Shown piece after piece: positions 9,719 to 18,861 of a stretch of DNA of 53,949 nt. Position numbers and translations under genes: made by a program. Numbering within the stretch: the stretch's first letter is position 1; every line of letters starts with the position of its first letter. Origin of the DNA: Colwellia sp. (lineage in GTDB: Bacteria; Pseudomonadota; Gammaproteobacteria; Enterobacterales; Alteromonadaceae); assembly GCA_013215295.1 (NCBI GenBank), contig JABSOZ010000027.1, positions 1-53,949 on the forward strand. Reading direction: 5' to 3'. Under the pieces are notes generated by a model. The model did not search any database and was not told the DNA's origin. It saw nothing but the letters and a program-made list of their open reading frames with translations.

Positions 9719-9779
9719 ATTTCCCAATTATTTTAAATAAAGAGAAAAAATATCGTCTCTTCATTTTATACAAAGGTTA

Positions 9780-11159
9780 ATGAGGTTTTTTTTGGATTTT
9801 AAACAGTTATTAGATCCTATCGAAGGAGAAAAACCTTCTGGGTGTTACCTGAAAGATGACCGTGCACAGTACCGTGCTTTACGAAATACGTTCAATGCAG
9901 CACAGTCTTCATTTCGACGCTTTATTGAAACTCCCGACTCCTCAAATGATGAAGAATTATTTGAGGAAAATCAAAAAAATTGGCAAGCAGTGAGTGATGC
10001 ATGCTGGCAAACACTTACTGAAAAAAGTAAAGATGTTGAAATATACTGTTGGTGGGTAATGTCGTTAGTTTTTCAAACCGACTCTATTAATAAAATCTCA
10101 ACAAGCTTGGCAACCCTAACGCCATTCATTGAGACTTTTTGGCCCGATGTTAATCCTTATTTACCTGATAATAAACTGAAATCCACTGATTTATCAGCGC
10201 AGAAAACCGAGCGTGCTGAATTACAACTAAGACCTTTGATCCAGCTATTTGGAGAAAGTAGTAATAGTGGTTTGCTTTATATGCCATTGCAAATGATCGC
10301 TTTAGTGGGCGAAATAGATCATACAAAATATCTATCGGCAACCAAAGCCGGTACATTATCTGCGCTAAAAACTCAGGCACAAAAAGACTTTTTATCGTAT
10401 AAAAATGATATAACCGAAACAGTGAAAGCGCTCGATTTTGCGATTAAATCGGTAGAAATATTTGATGTATGGTTAAGAACTCAGATTACAGCGTTGTCCT
10501 TACCTGTGATAAGCACACAGTTTTTAAAAAACAATTTAACGGATTGTTTGCAAGCGATTAAGTTTTTAGTGGAAGACAGTTATCAGCACTGGCCGCTTGA
10601 GCAAAAAAAGTCAATTGAAGTAGCCGAAGAACCCATTCAACAAACTGCTAGCACGAATATAGATAGGAAAGTGGCTGCAGACGTTGGTCAAAATGCAACG
10701 ATAACTAAACGACAAACAGCTTATGTTGAATCAGGTGATCAGACGATGAACCGAGACTTGGCTTTTCACGAACTGCGAAAAATTGCTGAATATTTTGCTA
10801 AAAATGAGCCTCATAGCCCAGTTTCATTTTTACTAGAAAAGGCGATTCGTTGGGGGTATATGTCGCTTCCTGATTTAATGGAAGAACTTGTCTCTGGTAA
10901 CGATAAGGTTTTAGAACAAATTAATTTAGTAACAGGGATCAGTGGAGAAAAAGCTGAACTTCCTGCATATAAACTGACTGCTCCGACGAGCGATAACAAC
11001 TCGACAGATGCAAAAGTATCAGCTATAAATGACACAGTTAGTGATTCTAAATCAACTGCAGAACTGTCAACACCTGCTAACAGAGAGGTTTCTCCTCTAA
11101 ATACCGTTAGTTTATTAGAAAATAGTAATAATGACGAGGAGGCAGAGTTTAGTTGGTAA
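9780..11159 (+). CDS. tssA: TssA, T6SS baseplate/tail-assembly cap protein
   Basis: The 459-aa protein opens with an ImpA_N-type domain (LLDPIEGEKPSG and the following charged YRALRNTF region, residues about 1-150). It ends with the region typical of TssA proteins (NRDLAFHELRKIAEYFAKNEPHSP... about 321-370, including SFLLEKAIRWGYMSLPDLM). TssA contacts the baseplate and primes or caps the growing tail tube and sheath in the cytoplasm. The link between the domains and the last ~70 residues are low-complexity and Ser/Asn/Thr-rich. Start: ATG 9780 has AAAGG only three bases upstream, while an in-frame TTG at 9792 has TGAGG six bases upstream and would begin MDFKQLLDPI; either is possible. It is the first gene of the T6SS locus, with hcp 192 bases downstream. 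Confidence 0.88.
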   Translation: MRFFLDFKQLLDPIEGEKPSGCYLKDDRAQYRALRNTFNAAQSSFRRFIETPDSSNDEELFEENQKNWQAVSDACWQTLTEKSKDVEIYCWWVMSLVFQTDSINKISTSLATLTPFIETFWPDVNPYLPDNKLKSTDLSAQKTERAELQLRPLIQLFGESSNSGLLYMPLQMIALVGEIDHTKYLSATKAGTLSALKTQAQKDFLSYKNDITETVKALDFAIKSVEIFDVWLRTQITALSLPVISTQFLKNNLTDCLQAIKFLVEDSYQHWPLEQKKSIEVAEEPIQQTASTNIDRKVAADVGQNATITKRQTAYVESGDQTMNRDLAFHELRKIAEYFAKNEPHSPVSFLLEKAIRWGYMSLPDLMEELVSGNDKVLEQINLVTGISGEKAELPAYKLTAPTSDNNSTDAKVSAINDTVSDSKSTAELSTPANREVSPLNTVSLLENSNNDEEAEFSW

Positions 11160-11351
11160 CACATTGATAAAAAAGGTGTTGTTTTTTATTTGCATCGCCT
11201 TTTGTAAGTAAGTAATTGAATAGTTATGAAAATTATTAGGAATATCCATATTTCCTCCTTAATTTTCTATTACTATTTTATGATCCGATATAAAAATAAT
11301 ATTTCATAGATTTACACCAAGTAATTAAATAAACACAACGAGGAATAGAAT
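11160..11351 (+). promoter_or_regulatory. tssA-hcp spacer, weak terminator and probable hcp leader
   Basis: A short AACAC/GTGTT stem followed by a T-rich run (about 11157-11190) may attenuate transcription after tssA. The remaining AT-rich bases probably hold the promoter of the abundant hcp-tssBC transcript. I saw no sigma54-type TGGCAC/TTGC pair and no clean sigma70 pair. Confidence 0.3.
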
Positions 11352-11882
11352 ATGGCTTCAATTTACATGAGAATTGATGGAAACGACGCGATTAAAGGTT
11401 CAGCTACAGTAACTGATATTGGCGGAAAAAAAGGATTTTTCGCTATAGACTCTATGTCTTGGAGTGCTATGCGAAATGTATCTGTTGATATTGGTAATTC
11501 AGATAATAATGACGGAGGCATGGTCGCTCTTGGTGAAGTGCAATGTTCCAAGCAATTAGATGGTGCTAGCCCATTCCTAACAACATTCTTATTTGCTCCA
11601 GGTGAAACAGGTAAAAAAATTGAGATCGTATTCACTAAACCTAACCGCGCAGGTAAAGGTTTAATTCCTTATTTAATTGTTACACTAGAAAATGCACGTA
11701 TTTCTAGTTATAGCGTTGCAGGTAGTGACGGAAGCCAACCTTCTGAAAATTACGCAATGACTTATTCTACTATTTCTCAAACTTATTATGTTGAGTCTGA
11801 AGGTGGCAAGGTAGAGAAGTCCGCGGAAGTTGCATTTAATACACAAACTGCTGAAATTACTTCGCAAGCTGATTTGAAATAA
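11352..11882 (+). CDS. hcp: Hcp/TssD, T6SS inner-tube protein
   Basis: The 176-aa protein has the Hcp length and signatures: MASIYMRIDG at the start, the Gly-rich ALGEVQCSKQLDGASPFL region near residues 60-75, and a YAMTYSTISQTYYV stretch near the end. Hcp forms stacked hexameric rings that make the tube expelled from the cell, and it can carry small effectors in its lumen. A strong GAGGAATAGA site precedes the ATG. It is followed 30 bases later by tssB. The separate spacer upstream, and the hairpin after tssC, would allow higher expression of hcp-tssB-tssC, which matches the stoichiometry of tube and sheath. Confidence 0.95.
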   Translation: MASIYMRIDGNDAIKGSATVTDIGGKKGFFAIDSMSWSAMRNVSVDIGNSDNNDGGMVALGEVQCSKQLDGASPFLTTFLFAPGETGKKIEIVFTKPNRAGKGLIPYLIVTLENARISSYSVAGSDGSQPSENYAMTYSTISQTYYVESEGGKVEKSAEVAFNTQTAEITSQADLK

Positions 11883-11912
11883 TTCTTATAAAATGAAGGT
11901 AGGAATAGAATA

Positions 11913-12416
11913 ATGGCATTGAATTCACAACATAAACGCGTGAGTAAAAACCGCGTTAGCATCACATATGATGTTGAAACTAACGGCGCTTTAGAAACTA
12001 AAGAATTACCTTTTGTTGTTGGTGTTCTTGGTGATTTTTCAGCGGATAGAGAAGATAAACCAGATGCTGCTGACCGAGAGTTTTTTCAAATAGATAAAGA
12101 CAACTTTGATTCGGTACTCAACCGTGTTGGTCCAGAACTTAAAATGAAAGTTGATAACGTTTTAACTGACGATAATAGTCAGATTGAAGCAAATTTATCA
12201 TTTTCATCTATGAAAGACTTCACCCCTGAAGCCATTGTTGAAAAAGTTGATGTGCTTAAAAACTTAGTTGCAACACGTAATCAATTGAAAGTACTACTCA
12301 GTAAAGCTGATCGCTCACGTGATTTAGAAAAACTACTGAAAGAAGTGTTAACGAGTGCAGATACAATTAAATCGTTATCTGATGAATTAGGCTTGAATTC
12401 GGGAGATGAAGCATAA
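11913..12416 (+). CDS. tssB: TssB/VipA, T6SS sheath small subunit
   Basis: The 167-aa protein matches TssB in length and pattern: NRVSITYDVET near residues 11-21, the ELPFVVGVLGDFSA signature near 27-40, and a C-terminal helical region (RNQLKVLLSKADRSRDLEKLL) that pairs with TssC. TssB and TssC form heterodimers that assemble the contractile sheath around the Hcp tube in the cytoplasm. A GGTAGGAATAGA site lies before the ATG. Its TAA overlaps the tssC ATG by one base, which implies translational coupling and equal dosage of the two subunits. Confidence 0.96.
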   Translation: MALNSQHKRVSKNRVSITYDVETNGALETKELPFVVGVLGDFSADREDKPDAADREFFQIDKDNFDSVLNRVGPELKMKVDNVLTDDNSQIEANLSFSSMKDFTPEAIVEKVDVLKNLVATRNQLKVLLSKADRSRDLEKLLKEVLTSADTIKSLSDELGLNSGDEA

Positions 12417-13894
12417 TGAGCACTGAATTAGAACAAGGTGGCGCACCGGAAGGTGAAGCGCAAGATCTTAGCTTTTTAGATCGAGCCATTGCGGCAACTA
12501 CGCAAACTACACCAGATGCGACTAAAGAGTTAATTTCAACGTTAATGGACCAAGCAACAGACGGTACCATTACTTGGGATAAAAACTTAACAAAAACAAT
12601 TGAAAATGCCATTGCTGCCATCGATGAAAAGCTTTCTAAACAACTTTCTGCTGTGATGCAGCAAGAAAAGTTTAAAAAACTTGAAGGTTCATGGCGTGGG
12701 TTAAATAAACTTGTCCGTGAAAGTGAATTAGGATCAGGTTTAAAAATTAAAATGGCTGACTTCAATCGTGATGACATTTTAGAGCAATTTGAAGATGCTC
12801 CTGCAATCGACCGTAGTCCATTATTTAATACGCTTTATCAAGGTGAATATGGCACTGCCGGTGGCGAACCTTATGGTTTACTATTAGGCGATTACCAATT
12901 TGATGCCAGTGATGAAAGTGTTTCATTATTGCGTTATATGGGTGAAGTAGCTGCTGCATGTCATGCACCTTTTGTTGCTGCTGCCTCAGCGAATATGTTT
13001 GAATTAGATAACTATGAAGTTTTTAATGAAGGTAAACCAATTGCACCAGCTTTTGATTCACCTGCTTATGCTTCTTGGAATTCTTTCAGAGAAAGTGATG
13101 ATGCGCGTTATGTGTCATTAACATTGCCACAAACCATTGCTCGTTTACCATACGGTCAAAAGGGTATCAGCACTAAATCGTTCGATTTTGAAGAGTTAGG
13201 TACTGACGCAGAGGGTAATCCAAAACCAACCGGTAATGATCAAATTGTTTGGTCTAACGCGGCATACGAAATGGGTCTTAAAATGACTCAAGCGTATACT
13301 GCATCAGGTTGGTGTACATCAATTCGTGGTTTAGAAAATGGCGGAAAAGTTGAAGGTTTACCTAATCTGACTTTTAAGTCTGAAGCCGGCGATATTCAAC
13401 AGCAATGTCCAACGGAAGTTAATTTAACTGACGAACGTGAGAAAGAATTAAGTGACTTAGGCTTTTTGCCATTAGTACACTATAAAAATTCTGATTACGC
13501 TGTTTTCATTGGTGGTCAAACAACGCAAAAGCCAAAAACCTTCACGGATCCTGATGCAACAGCGAATGCTGCTATATCAGCACGCTTACCCTTTATTATG
13601 GCAAGTAGTCGTATCGCGCATTATTTGAAAATAATGGGACGTGATAAGCTAGGTTCAAACCTTGATGCAGCTGACGTTTCTCGTGATTTAAATACGTGGA
13701 TCAGTCAGTTTACTAATCCAGGCGCTATCGGTAATGAGCAACGAGCAAAAACACCTTTAGCAGAGTCGGCAATTGAAGTTGTTGAACAACCTGGCAAGCC
13801 TGGTTCATTTTCAGCTATAGCTCACTTGAAGCCATGGTTACAAATGGAGTCATTAACAACCTCAGTACGTATGGTTGCTAAGATCCCAGGATAA
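12416..13894 (+). CDS. tssC: TssC/VipB, T6SS sheath large subunit
   Basis: The 492-aa protein is a full-length TssC. Visible landmarks are EGSWRGLNKLV (near residue 83), GGEPYGLLLGDYQF (near 147), SRIAHYLKIMGRDKLGS (near 400) and the C-terminal LKPWLQMESLTTSVRMV strand used in sheath handshaking. It polymerises with TssB to form the contractile sheath, which ClpV disassembles after firing. It overlaps tssB by one base. A perfect 16-bp hairpin follows 10 bases after the stop, separating it from a divergent second TssC-like gene. Confidence 0.96.
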   Translation: MSTELEQGGAPEGEAQDLSFLDRAIAATTQTTPDATKELISTLMDQATDGTITWDKNLTKTIENAIAAIDEKLSKQLSAVMQQEKFKKLEGSWRGLNKLVRESELGSGLKIKMADFNRDDILEQFEDAPAIDRSPLFNTLYQGEYGTAGGEPYGLLLGDYQFDASDESVSLLRYMGEVAAACHAPFVAAASANMFELDNYEVFNEGKPIAPAFDSPAYASWNSFRESDDARYVSLTLPQTIARLPYGQKGISTKSFDFEELGTDAEGNPKPTGNDQIVWSNAAYEMGLKMTQAYTASGWCTSIRGLENGGKVEGLPNLTFKSEAGDIQQQCPTEVNLTDEREKELSDLGFLPLVHYKNSDYAVFIGGQTTQKPKTFTDPDATANAAISARLPFIMASSRIAHYLKIMGRDKLGSNLDAADVSRDLNTWISQFTNPGAIGNEQRAKTPLAESAIEVVEQPGKPGSFSAIAHLKPWLQMESLTTSVRMVAKIPG

Positions 13895-13904
13895 TACTTA
13901 ATAA

Positions 13905-13944
13905 AGCATTAAAACATAACTATAGAAGGTTATGTTTTAATGCT
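13905..13944. terminator. Strong hairpin after tssC
   Basis: AGCATTAAAACATAAC (13905-13920) pairs perfectly with its reverse complement at 13929-13944 around an 8-base loop. The T tail is poor, so partial termination or 3'-end protection of the hcp-tssBC message is more likely than full termination. The rest of the 13895-14193 spacer is AT-rich, and I found no confident promoter in it. Confidence 0.6.
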
Positions 13945-14193
13945 ATTTAGGTTAGCTGAAAAATCTTTCCTTTATCGTTTCTTTTGACGTATAGCAACTC
14001 TGTTATTCGTTGTGAATCGATTATCGGTAATCCTCCTTATTTCGATATTGAAACACAATAATTTTAGTTTGAGATAACCGTTCTTGATAGTGTATTTTTA
14101 TAATTATCTACTAATGAAAAAGTACATTAATTTCCTTTTATTTCAAGAGCAACATATTACTAAACCCAATGATATATAGACCCAGATAATAGT

Positions 14194-15609
14194 ATGAATA
14201 TAAAAAATAATACTGTTTGGTTAACAAGGCTGAATACGTTAAATAGTGAAGACCCCCAGTATTTGCAACAAGCTTTGGCGCTGTTGACTGAATTAGATCA
14301 GGGATTAATGTCATCATTGACAGCTGCAACGTTGAAAGCGTTATTAATTACACTTATTGCTGAGATTGATTCAGCACTGAGTAATCAACTTTCTACAATC
14401 ATGCAAGAACCTAAATTTACCGCACTCGAAGCAAGTTGGCGCGGTCTCAATAATTTAGTGAGTGTGCCATTCAATAAAAATCGTATCAAAATAAAATGTC
14501 TTGATTTTGATTGGAATACTATATCGAGCGATGTAAATTTATCGAGTAGTTTAAGACGTAGTCAGCTGTACAACAAAATAGGTAATAAAGAGCTCAATAC
14601 ATTGGGCGGTGAACCTTTTGGTACTATCATTATTGACCATCAAGTCTGTGCGGAGATAAGTGATTACAGTGATTATGATGATTTATATACACTAGAGCTC
14701 TTAGGTGCGTTAGGTCAACTTTGTTTATGCCCTTTTATTTTATCGCCTGATGAAACCTTTTTTGGTGAAGCGGGGGCACAATGGTTAACCGATACCCATC
14801 GTGTACAACGTGTTGTTGATGGACCTGATTATCAAAGTTGGCAAAAATTACGGGGCATGGCATCTAGTCGATTCATTGGCTTAGCCATGCCAAAAATTAA
14901 ATTACGCTCTCTCTATAAAAATCACGGTTGCGGTTTTTTGTTTAATGAAATATCGCATGATAAACAAAAGGGTCTTTATGGGCTCGCTCACTATGCTTTT
15001 GTTTCAACCATTGTTAGGGAGTTTAATCGCATCAGTTGGTTTGGTTTCTTAAAGTCTCGGTGGAATGATAGATTACAAGGTGCAGTGATTAATTTACCCG
15101 ATACTAACCTTCAGCATACTTGGGTTGCACCTCAACCGAAAGTACGTTTATTTGGTAATATTGCTCAGTTTTATGCCAAATTAGGCTTCATCCCTTTAGC
15201 TCATAGTCCTTTAACCAAAAAATATTATTTTATGGATAACCACTCTGTTTGGTCAGGTCAAAATAGTGGTGATGATAAAGTACTTTCTTTAATTCAAACG
15301 ACTTTAATTTGTTGCCGCATCGCCCATTATTTAAAAGTACAAATACGCGATGTTTTAGGAAGTTTCCTTAACGCAAATGAATGTGAGTTGCATCTGTCAA
15401 AATGGTTAAGTAAATATGTTTCTAATGTTTCTTCGGCAAATGATGAAACATTGTCAAAGTATCCGTTACGAAGTGCACAAGTCAAAGTAAAGGAATCGGA
15501 AAGTTCTCCGGGAGAATTTTCTTGTGAGGTTTCTTTACAACCGCAATATCAATTTGACATGTTTGCTGGGCAAATTCTTCTAACAACAGAGTTAGGAGAA
15601 AGCGGCTAA
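14194..15609 (+). CDS. Second TssC-like sheath protein (divergent paralogue)
   Basis: The 471-aa protein is collinear with the TssC encoded just upstream. It shares EASWRGLNNLV (near residue 80), LGGEPFGTIIIDHQ (near 140), YQSWQKLRGMASSRFIGLAMP (near 215), and CRIAHYLKVQIRDVLGS (near 372), and it ends in a similar LQPQYQFDMFAGQILL strand. The rest is strongly diverged, so this is an old paralogue rather than a recent duplication. It has no second TssB partner here. Its TAA overlaps the tssE ATG by one base, tying its translation to the baseplate genes instead of to tssBC. It could be a specialised sheath or baseplate-proximal subunit; the function is inferred from homology only. No clear ribosome-binding site precedes the ATG. 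Confidence 0.85.
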   Translation: MNIKNNTVWLTRLNTLNSEDPQYLQQALALLTELDQGLMSSLTAATLKALLITLIAEIDSALSNQLSTIMQEPKFTALEASWRGLNNLVSVPFNKNRIKIKCLDFDWNTISSDVNLSSSLRRSQLYNKIGNKELNTLGGEPFGTIIIDHQVCAEISDYSDYDDLYTLELLGALGQLCLCPFILSPDETFFGEAGAQWLTDTHRVQRVVDGPDYQSWQKLRGMASSRFIGLAMPKIKLRSLYKNHGCGFLFNEISHDKQKGLYGLAHYAFVSTIVREFNRISWFGFLKSRWNDRLQGAVINLPDTNLQHTWVAPQPKVRLFGNIAQFYAKLGFIPLAHSPLTKKYYFMDNHSVWSGQNSGDDKVLSLIQTTLICCRIAHYLKVQIRDVLGSFLNANECELHLSKWLSKYVSNVSSANDETLSKYPLRSAQVKVKESESSPGEFSCEVSLQPQYQFDMFAGQILLTTELGESG

Positions 15610-16022
15610 TGGTCTTTATCAAAACATTTTTAAAAGAATTACACTCTAGCGATGAATCTCATTTAGTCACATCGATTAAATATAATTTAAAGCAACTGTT
15701 AGAAAGTGAAGCACCGTTGCTTTTATTAGATTCAAATTTAGTTGAATCACAGCACTCTATTTTCGCTTTTGGTGTCGAAGATATTCAAAGCTTGAATTAT
15801 CAAATGGGAAAAACCATATTCACTTCCCGAATTAAAACACTCATACGTAGCTTTGAACACCGTATAGAAAATGTGGAAATCGATATTATTGTAGACAAAA
15901 ATAAGAGTAATACCATACGGTTTACTATCTCAGGAGATTTAGTTGATGGGCAAGCTTTTCAATTGAACAGTAAATTAAATATTAGTGACTTTAGTCTTTC
16001 AATGGAGAATGAGATTGTCTGA
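15609..16022 (+). CDS. tssE: TssE, gp25-like T6SS baseplate protein
   Basis: The 137-aa protein has the gp25/TssE pattern: a central FGVEDIQSLNYQMGK segment (near residues 54-68) and the IRSFEHRIENVEIDI motif (near 78-92), corresponding to the conserved FEPRL region. TssE is a wedge protein that links the baseplate to the first sheath ring. It overlaps the preceding TssC-like gene by one base and tssF by eight bases, so translation of the three is probably coupled. Its length is normal for the family. Confidence 0.9.
   Translation: MVFIKTFLKELHSSDESHLVTSIKYNLKQLLESEAPLLLLDSNLVESQHSIFAFGVEDIQSLNYQMGKTIFTSRIKTLIRSFEHRIENVEIDIIVDKNKSNTIRFTISGDLVDGQAFQLNSKLNISDFSLSMENEIV
16004..16017 (+). promoter_or_regulatory. 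Ribosome-binding site that fixes a TTG start for tssF
   Basis: GGAG at 16004-16007 lies seven bases before TTG 16015. Starting there gives MSELLNRYFEREL, matching the usual TssF N-terminus. The alternatives ATG 16009 (one base from the site) and GTG 15985 add residues not typical of the family. Confidence 0.6.
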
Positions 16023-17814
16023 ATTACTCAATCGCTATTTTGAACGAGAATTATCGTTAATTAGACGAGCTGGCGGCAATTTCAAAGCTAAGCATACTGA
16101 TGCTGCAAATAGTATGCATTTAAATGAAAAGCATTATGAAGATCCAAACATCACACGATTATTGGAATCAGTTGCTTTATTAAGTGCTAAAAATGAAATG
16201 AAGCTAGATCAGCAACTGCCACACCTCTCTAATGCGGTTTGTTCGGTCTTGTATCCTTCTTTTAATCAGCTTATGCCTTCTGCTATGAGTGTTAGGTTTG
16301 AAGCGGATTGTAAGGATTTTGTTGCGACAGAAAAAATATCAAAAAATGAAGGAATTAAGGTAACGAATCAAAGTGGGCAAGTTTGCCTATTCAAATTCTG
16401 TAATGAGGCTTTATTTTCTCCCTTAACGCTAAATGATGTTAGCGCGCGTTATGCACCTTTTCCTTTTGACCTACCCGTAAAGCATGACGCCAATGCCGTT
16501 ATTCAATTAAAAATTAATACCAATGATCCAGAAGCTATGATTTCGAAGGTTATGCCTGACACCTTAAGTTTATACCTCAATGGCTTTGGTGAAGGGGCAA
16601 CGGGATTAATTGAATTATTACTTTCACAATTATTATTTATCTCGGTTTCAGATAATCATTTCACTCAACAAATTTTATTAGATAAGTCGTGTTTTAAGCC
16701 GCGATGTCTTGATGTTGATTTTAATGTGTTAGATAAGAAAGCCAATGAGTTTAGCGCTTACCAAATGTTGTTGGAGTACTTCAACTATGCTGAAAAGCGA
16801 AAGTACTTTAATCTTAAAGGCCTCCATAATGCGTGCATAGCGCTTAACACGAATGAAGTTGTGCTAAGTTTTTTTGTAAAAGATATTCCAACAGAATATA
16901 TAGGTTTATTTGACAGTAGTATCTTCCAATTAAATACCGCGTTGGTGGTTAATCAGTTCTCTCATCGTGCGGAGCCGATATATTATGATCACCAACAACT
17001 ATCGGTGCCCATAAACCCTGATGTGAGTAATCAAGAAAGTCATATAGAAATCATTGCCGTAGAAAATGTCAAAGAAGTTAAACCCGATGGTGAGTATCCT
17101 TTAAAACCATTATTTGCTAAACGCTATTTTGACCAAGACCATCCTTTGCTTTGGTTTAGTGAAAGCCATATAAATAGCGATAGGAAGTATCAGCATCATT
17201 TGTCGATAAGTTTTGACCCATCGAACCACACTGAGACTGCACAGCAACATTTATTATCAACTCAATTAATATGCTGTAATGGTCGATCCCCAAGTTCGAT
17301 TACCGCGGGGAATGAAGCCAAGTTTTCGGGAGCAATTGAACTACCAGGGAAACTCGTTTCACACAATATCCCCACTGTTCCGCTTTATCCGAATGAATCA
17401 CAGCAATTGCATTGGCAACTTATCGAGTTACTAAGTACTAACTTCAGCTCTTTGATTAACGTTAATGATCCCGCAGATAAGCTCAGAAATCTATTGTCGG
17501 TATTTAACCGTTCAACTCAGCAGCAAGAATTAGCGGGATCAATTCAAAAAGTTAAATATCAACAAAAGGTTGCGCGTGTTTTTATTGATGGCGTGAATAT
17601 ATTTACCTCTGGTACATTAATCAGTATTGATGTGTCAGTTTTTGATCAGGCAAATTCAGCTAATGTTTGGCTTTTCATTCATCTATTGAACCAATTCTTT
17701 GCGAGCTTTTGTAGTTTTGACCGTTTTGTTGAACTCGAAGTGACACTCGTGACAGATAAAGGTAAAGACGTTATTCAATTTGATAAAATTCATGGTGCTC
17801 AACAATGCCTATGA
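16015..17814 (+). CDS. tssF: TssF, T6SS baseplate wedge protein
   Basis: From the TTG start the product is 599 aa and begins with the family signature (M)SELLNRYFERELSLIRRAG. It continues with the typical DPNITRLLESVALLSAKNEMKLDQQLPHL region (near residues 40-70) and an SVRFEADC strand. TssF forms, with TssG and TssE, the wedge of the T6SS baseplate in the cytoplasm, and its N-terminal region is usually the best conserved part. TTG is chosen from the GGAG at 16004-16007 and the N-terminal match; a frame-open GTG lies at 15985. It overlaps tssE by 8 bases and tssG by 10, as expected for subunits of one complex. The middle of the protein is diverged. Confidence 0.92.
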   Translation: MSELLNRYFERELSLIRRAGGNFKAKHTDAANSMHLNEKHYEDPNITRLLESVALLSAKNEMKLDQQLPHLSNAVCSVLYPSFNQLMPSAMSVRFEADCKDFVATEKISKNEGIKVTNQSGQVCLFKFCNEALFSPLTLNDVSARYAPFPFDLPVKHDANAVIQLKINTNDPEAMISKVMPDTLSLYLNGFGEGATGLIELLLSQLLFISVSDNHFTQQILLDKSCFKPRCLDVDFNVLDKKANEFSAYQMLLEYFNYAEKRKYFNLKGLHNACIALNTNEVVLSFFVKDIPTEYIGLFDSSIFQLNTALVVNQFSHRAEPIYYDHQQLSVPINPDVSNQESHIEIIAVENVKEVKPDGEYPLKPLFAKRYFDQDHPLLWFSESHINSDRKYQHHLSISFDPSNHTETAQQHLLSTQLICCNGRSPSSITAGNEAKFSGAIELPGKLVSHNIPTVPLYPNESQQLHWQLIELLSTNFSSLINVNDPADKLRNLLSVFNRSTQQQELAGSIQKVKYQQKVARVFIDGVNIFTSGTLISIDVSVFDQANSANVWLFIHLLNQFFASFCSFDRFVELEVTLVTDKGKDVIQFDKIHGAQQCL

Positions 17815-18857
17815 TGATGCAGCAAACATCTCTAATTGATAGAGTGCAGCAAGATCCAGAGAGTTTTGACTTAGTACAGCTGGTTAGAGTACTGAATCGT
17901 CATTTTTCTAAGGTAGCAAAACCTTTCGAATTGATTATTGAAGCAGATCCTATGCCGAATAATATTGCTGCTGAAATTAGTGATTTTGATTTGATAGGTC
18001 AAAAAGCAATTATATCTAGCAGTAAAACATCATTAACATCAGGTTATAGTGTTGTTCCCATTTATATTTATGAAGAGTTATTAACCGCATTTCATGAAGA
18101 GCAGTATGCCTTAGCCGATTTTCTTAATATCTTTAATGATCGTTATTTTAAGTTATATGTTCGAACAGTAGAACAAACCCATTTGCTATTGACCGACGAA
18201 ATAGATCGTTATTTAAATAGCACATCATTTCAGCAAAAACATCAAAAAAAATCACAAGTACAATTGGCTAATTGTCTTGCACAATTATGCGCTTTACCGG
18301 ATGAATCAGACGTTAAAAACTGGCTTGGTTATAGTCTGATTTTAGGGAGTCCCAACCGGTCTCTAGATGATTTGCAGCAAGTGTTATCAGACTATTTTTC
18401 GTTAGAAGTGACTGTTAATAGTGGTCAACTAAATAAATATAAACTTGATAGAGAAAGTTGGACACGTTTAGGTATTGAAATATCTTTAAATAATCAGGAA
18501 AATAATGGTCGATTTTTACAGCAAAACAATCAGTTAGGTCGTGGGTTTTTGCTGGGTCAACGATGCTGGTTATCTAAAAAGAGAATAAACATAACATTAG
18601 AAGCTAAGACACAAGAAAAATTGAGGTTTTTGGTGGATGACACAGCTTGGTCTCGAGAGCTTGCACATATGACTCGTAGTTATCTACGGGATAAAACTGA
18701 AATTGCTATCTATCTAAAAGCACCAAGCAACTGGTTTCAAAGTATAAAAATTTCTGTAGATACCGAGAAAACTGTCCGTTTAGGTCGCGGTTTTCACTTA
18801 AAAAATTTACAACAGAATAAACCTGTTGTATATCTGAACCACCTAGTTAAGGATTAA
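17805..18857 (+). CDS. tssG: TssG, T6SS baseplate wedge protein
   Basis: The 350-aa protein has the TssG N-terminal pattern (SLIDRVQQDPESFDLVQLVRVLNRHF, residues about 8-34), the FLNIFNDRYFKLYVR segment (about 107-121) and C-terminal GRGFLLGQRCW/GRGFHL-type strands. TssG binds two copies of TssF in the baseplate wedge. Four ATG codons (17805, 17811, 17814, 17817) cluster at the start and overlap the end of tssF, so the exact start is uncertain by a few residues. clpV begins four bases after the stop. Confidence 0.9.
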   Translation: MPMMMQQTSLIDRVQQDPESFDLVQLVRVLNRHFSKVAKPFELIIEADPMPNNIAAEISDFDLIGQKAIISSSKTSLTSGYSVVPIYIYEELLTAFHEEQYALADFLNIFNDRYFKLYVRTVEQTHLLLTDEIDRYLNSTSFQQKHQKKSQVQLANCLAQLCALPDESDVKNWLGYSLILGSPNRSLDDLQQVLSDYFSLEVTVNSGQLNKYKLDRESWTRLGIEISLNNQENNGRFLQQNNQLGRGFLLGQRCWLSKKRINITLEAKTQEKLRFLVDDTAWSRELAHMTRSYLRDKTEIAIYLKAPSNWFQSIKISVDTEKTVRLGRGFHLKNLQQNKPVVYLNHLVKD

Positions 18858-18861
18858 TATC

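Noticed and set aside
11160-11351. Sigma54 promoter ahead of hcp
   Set aside because: No TGGCAC-N5-TTGC-type element is visible in the spacer.
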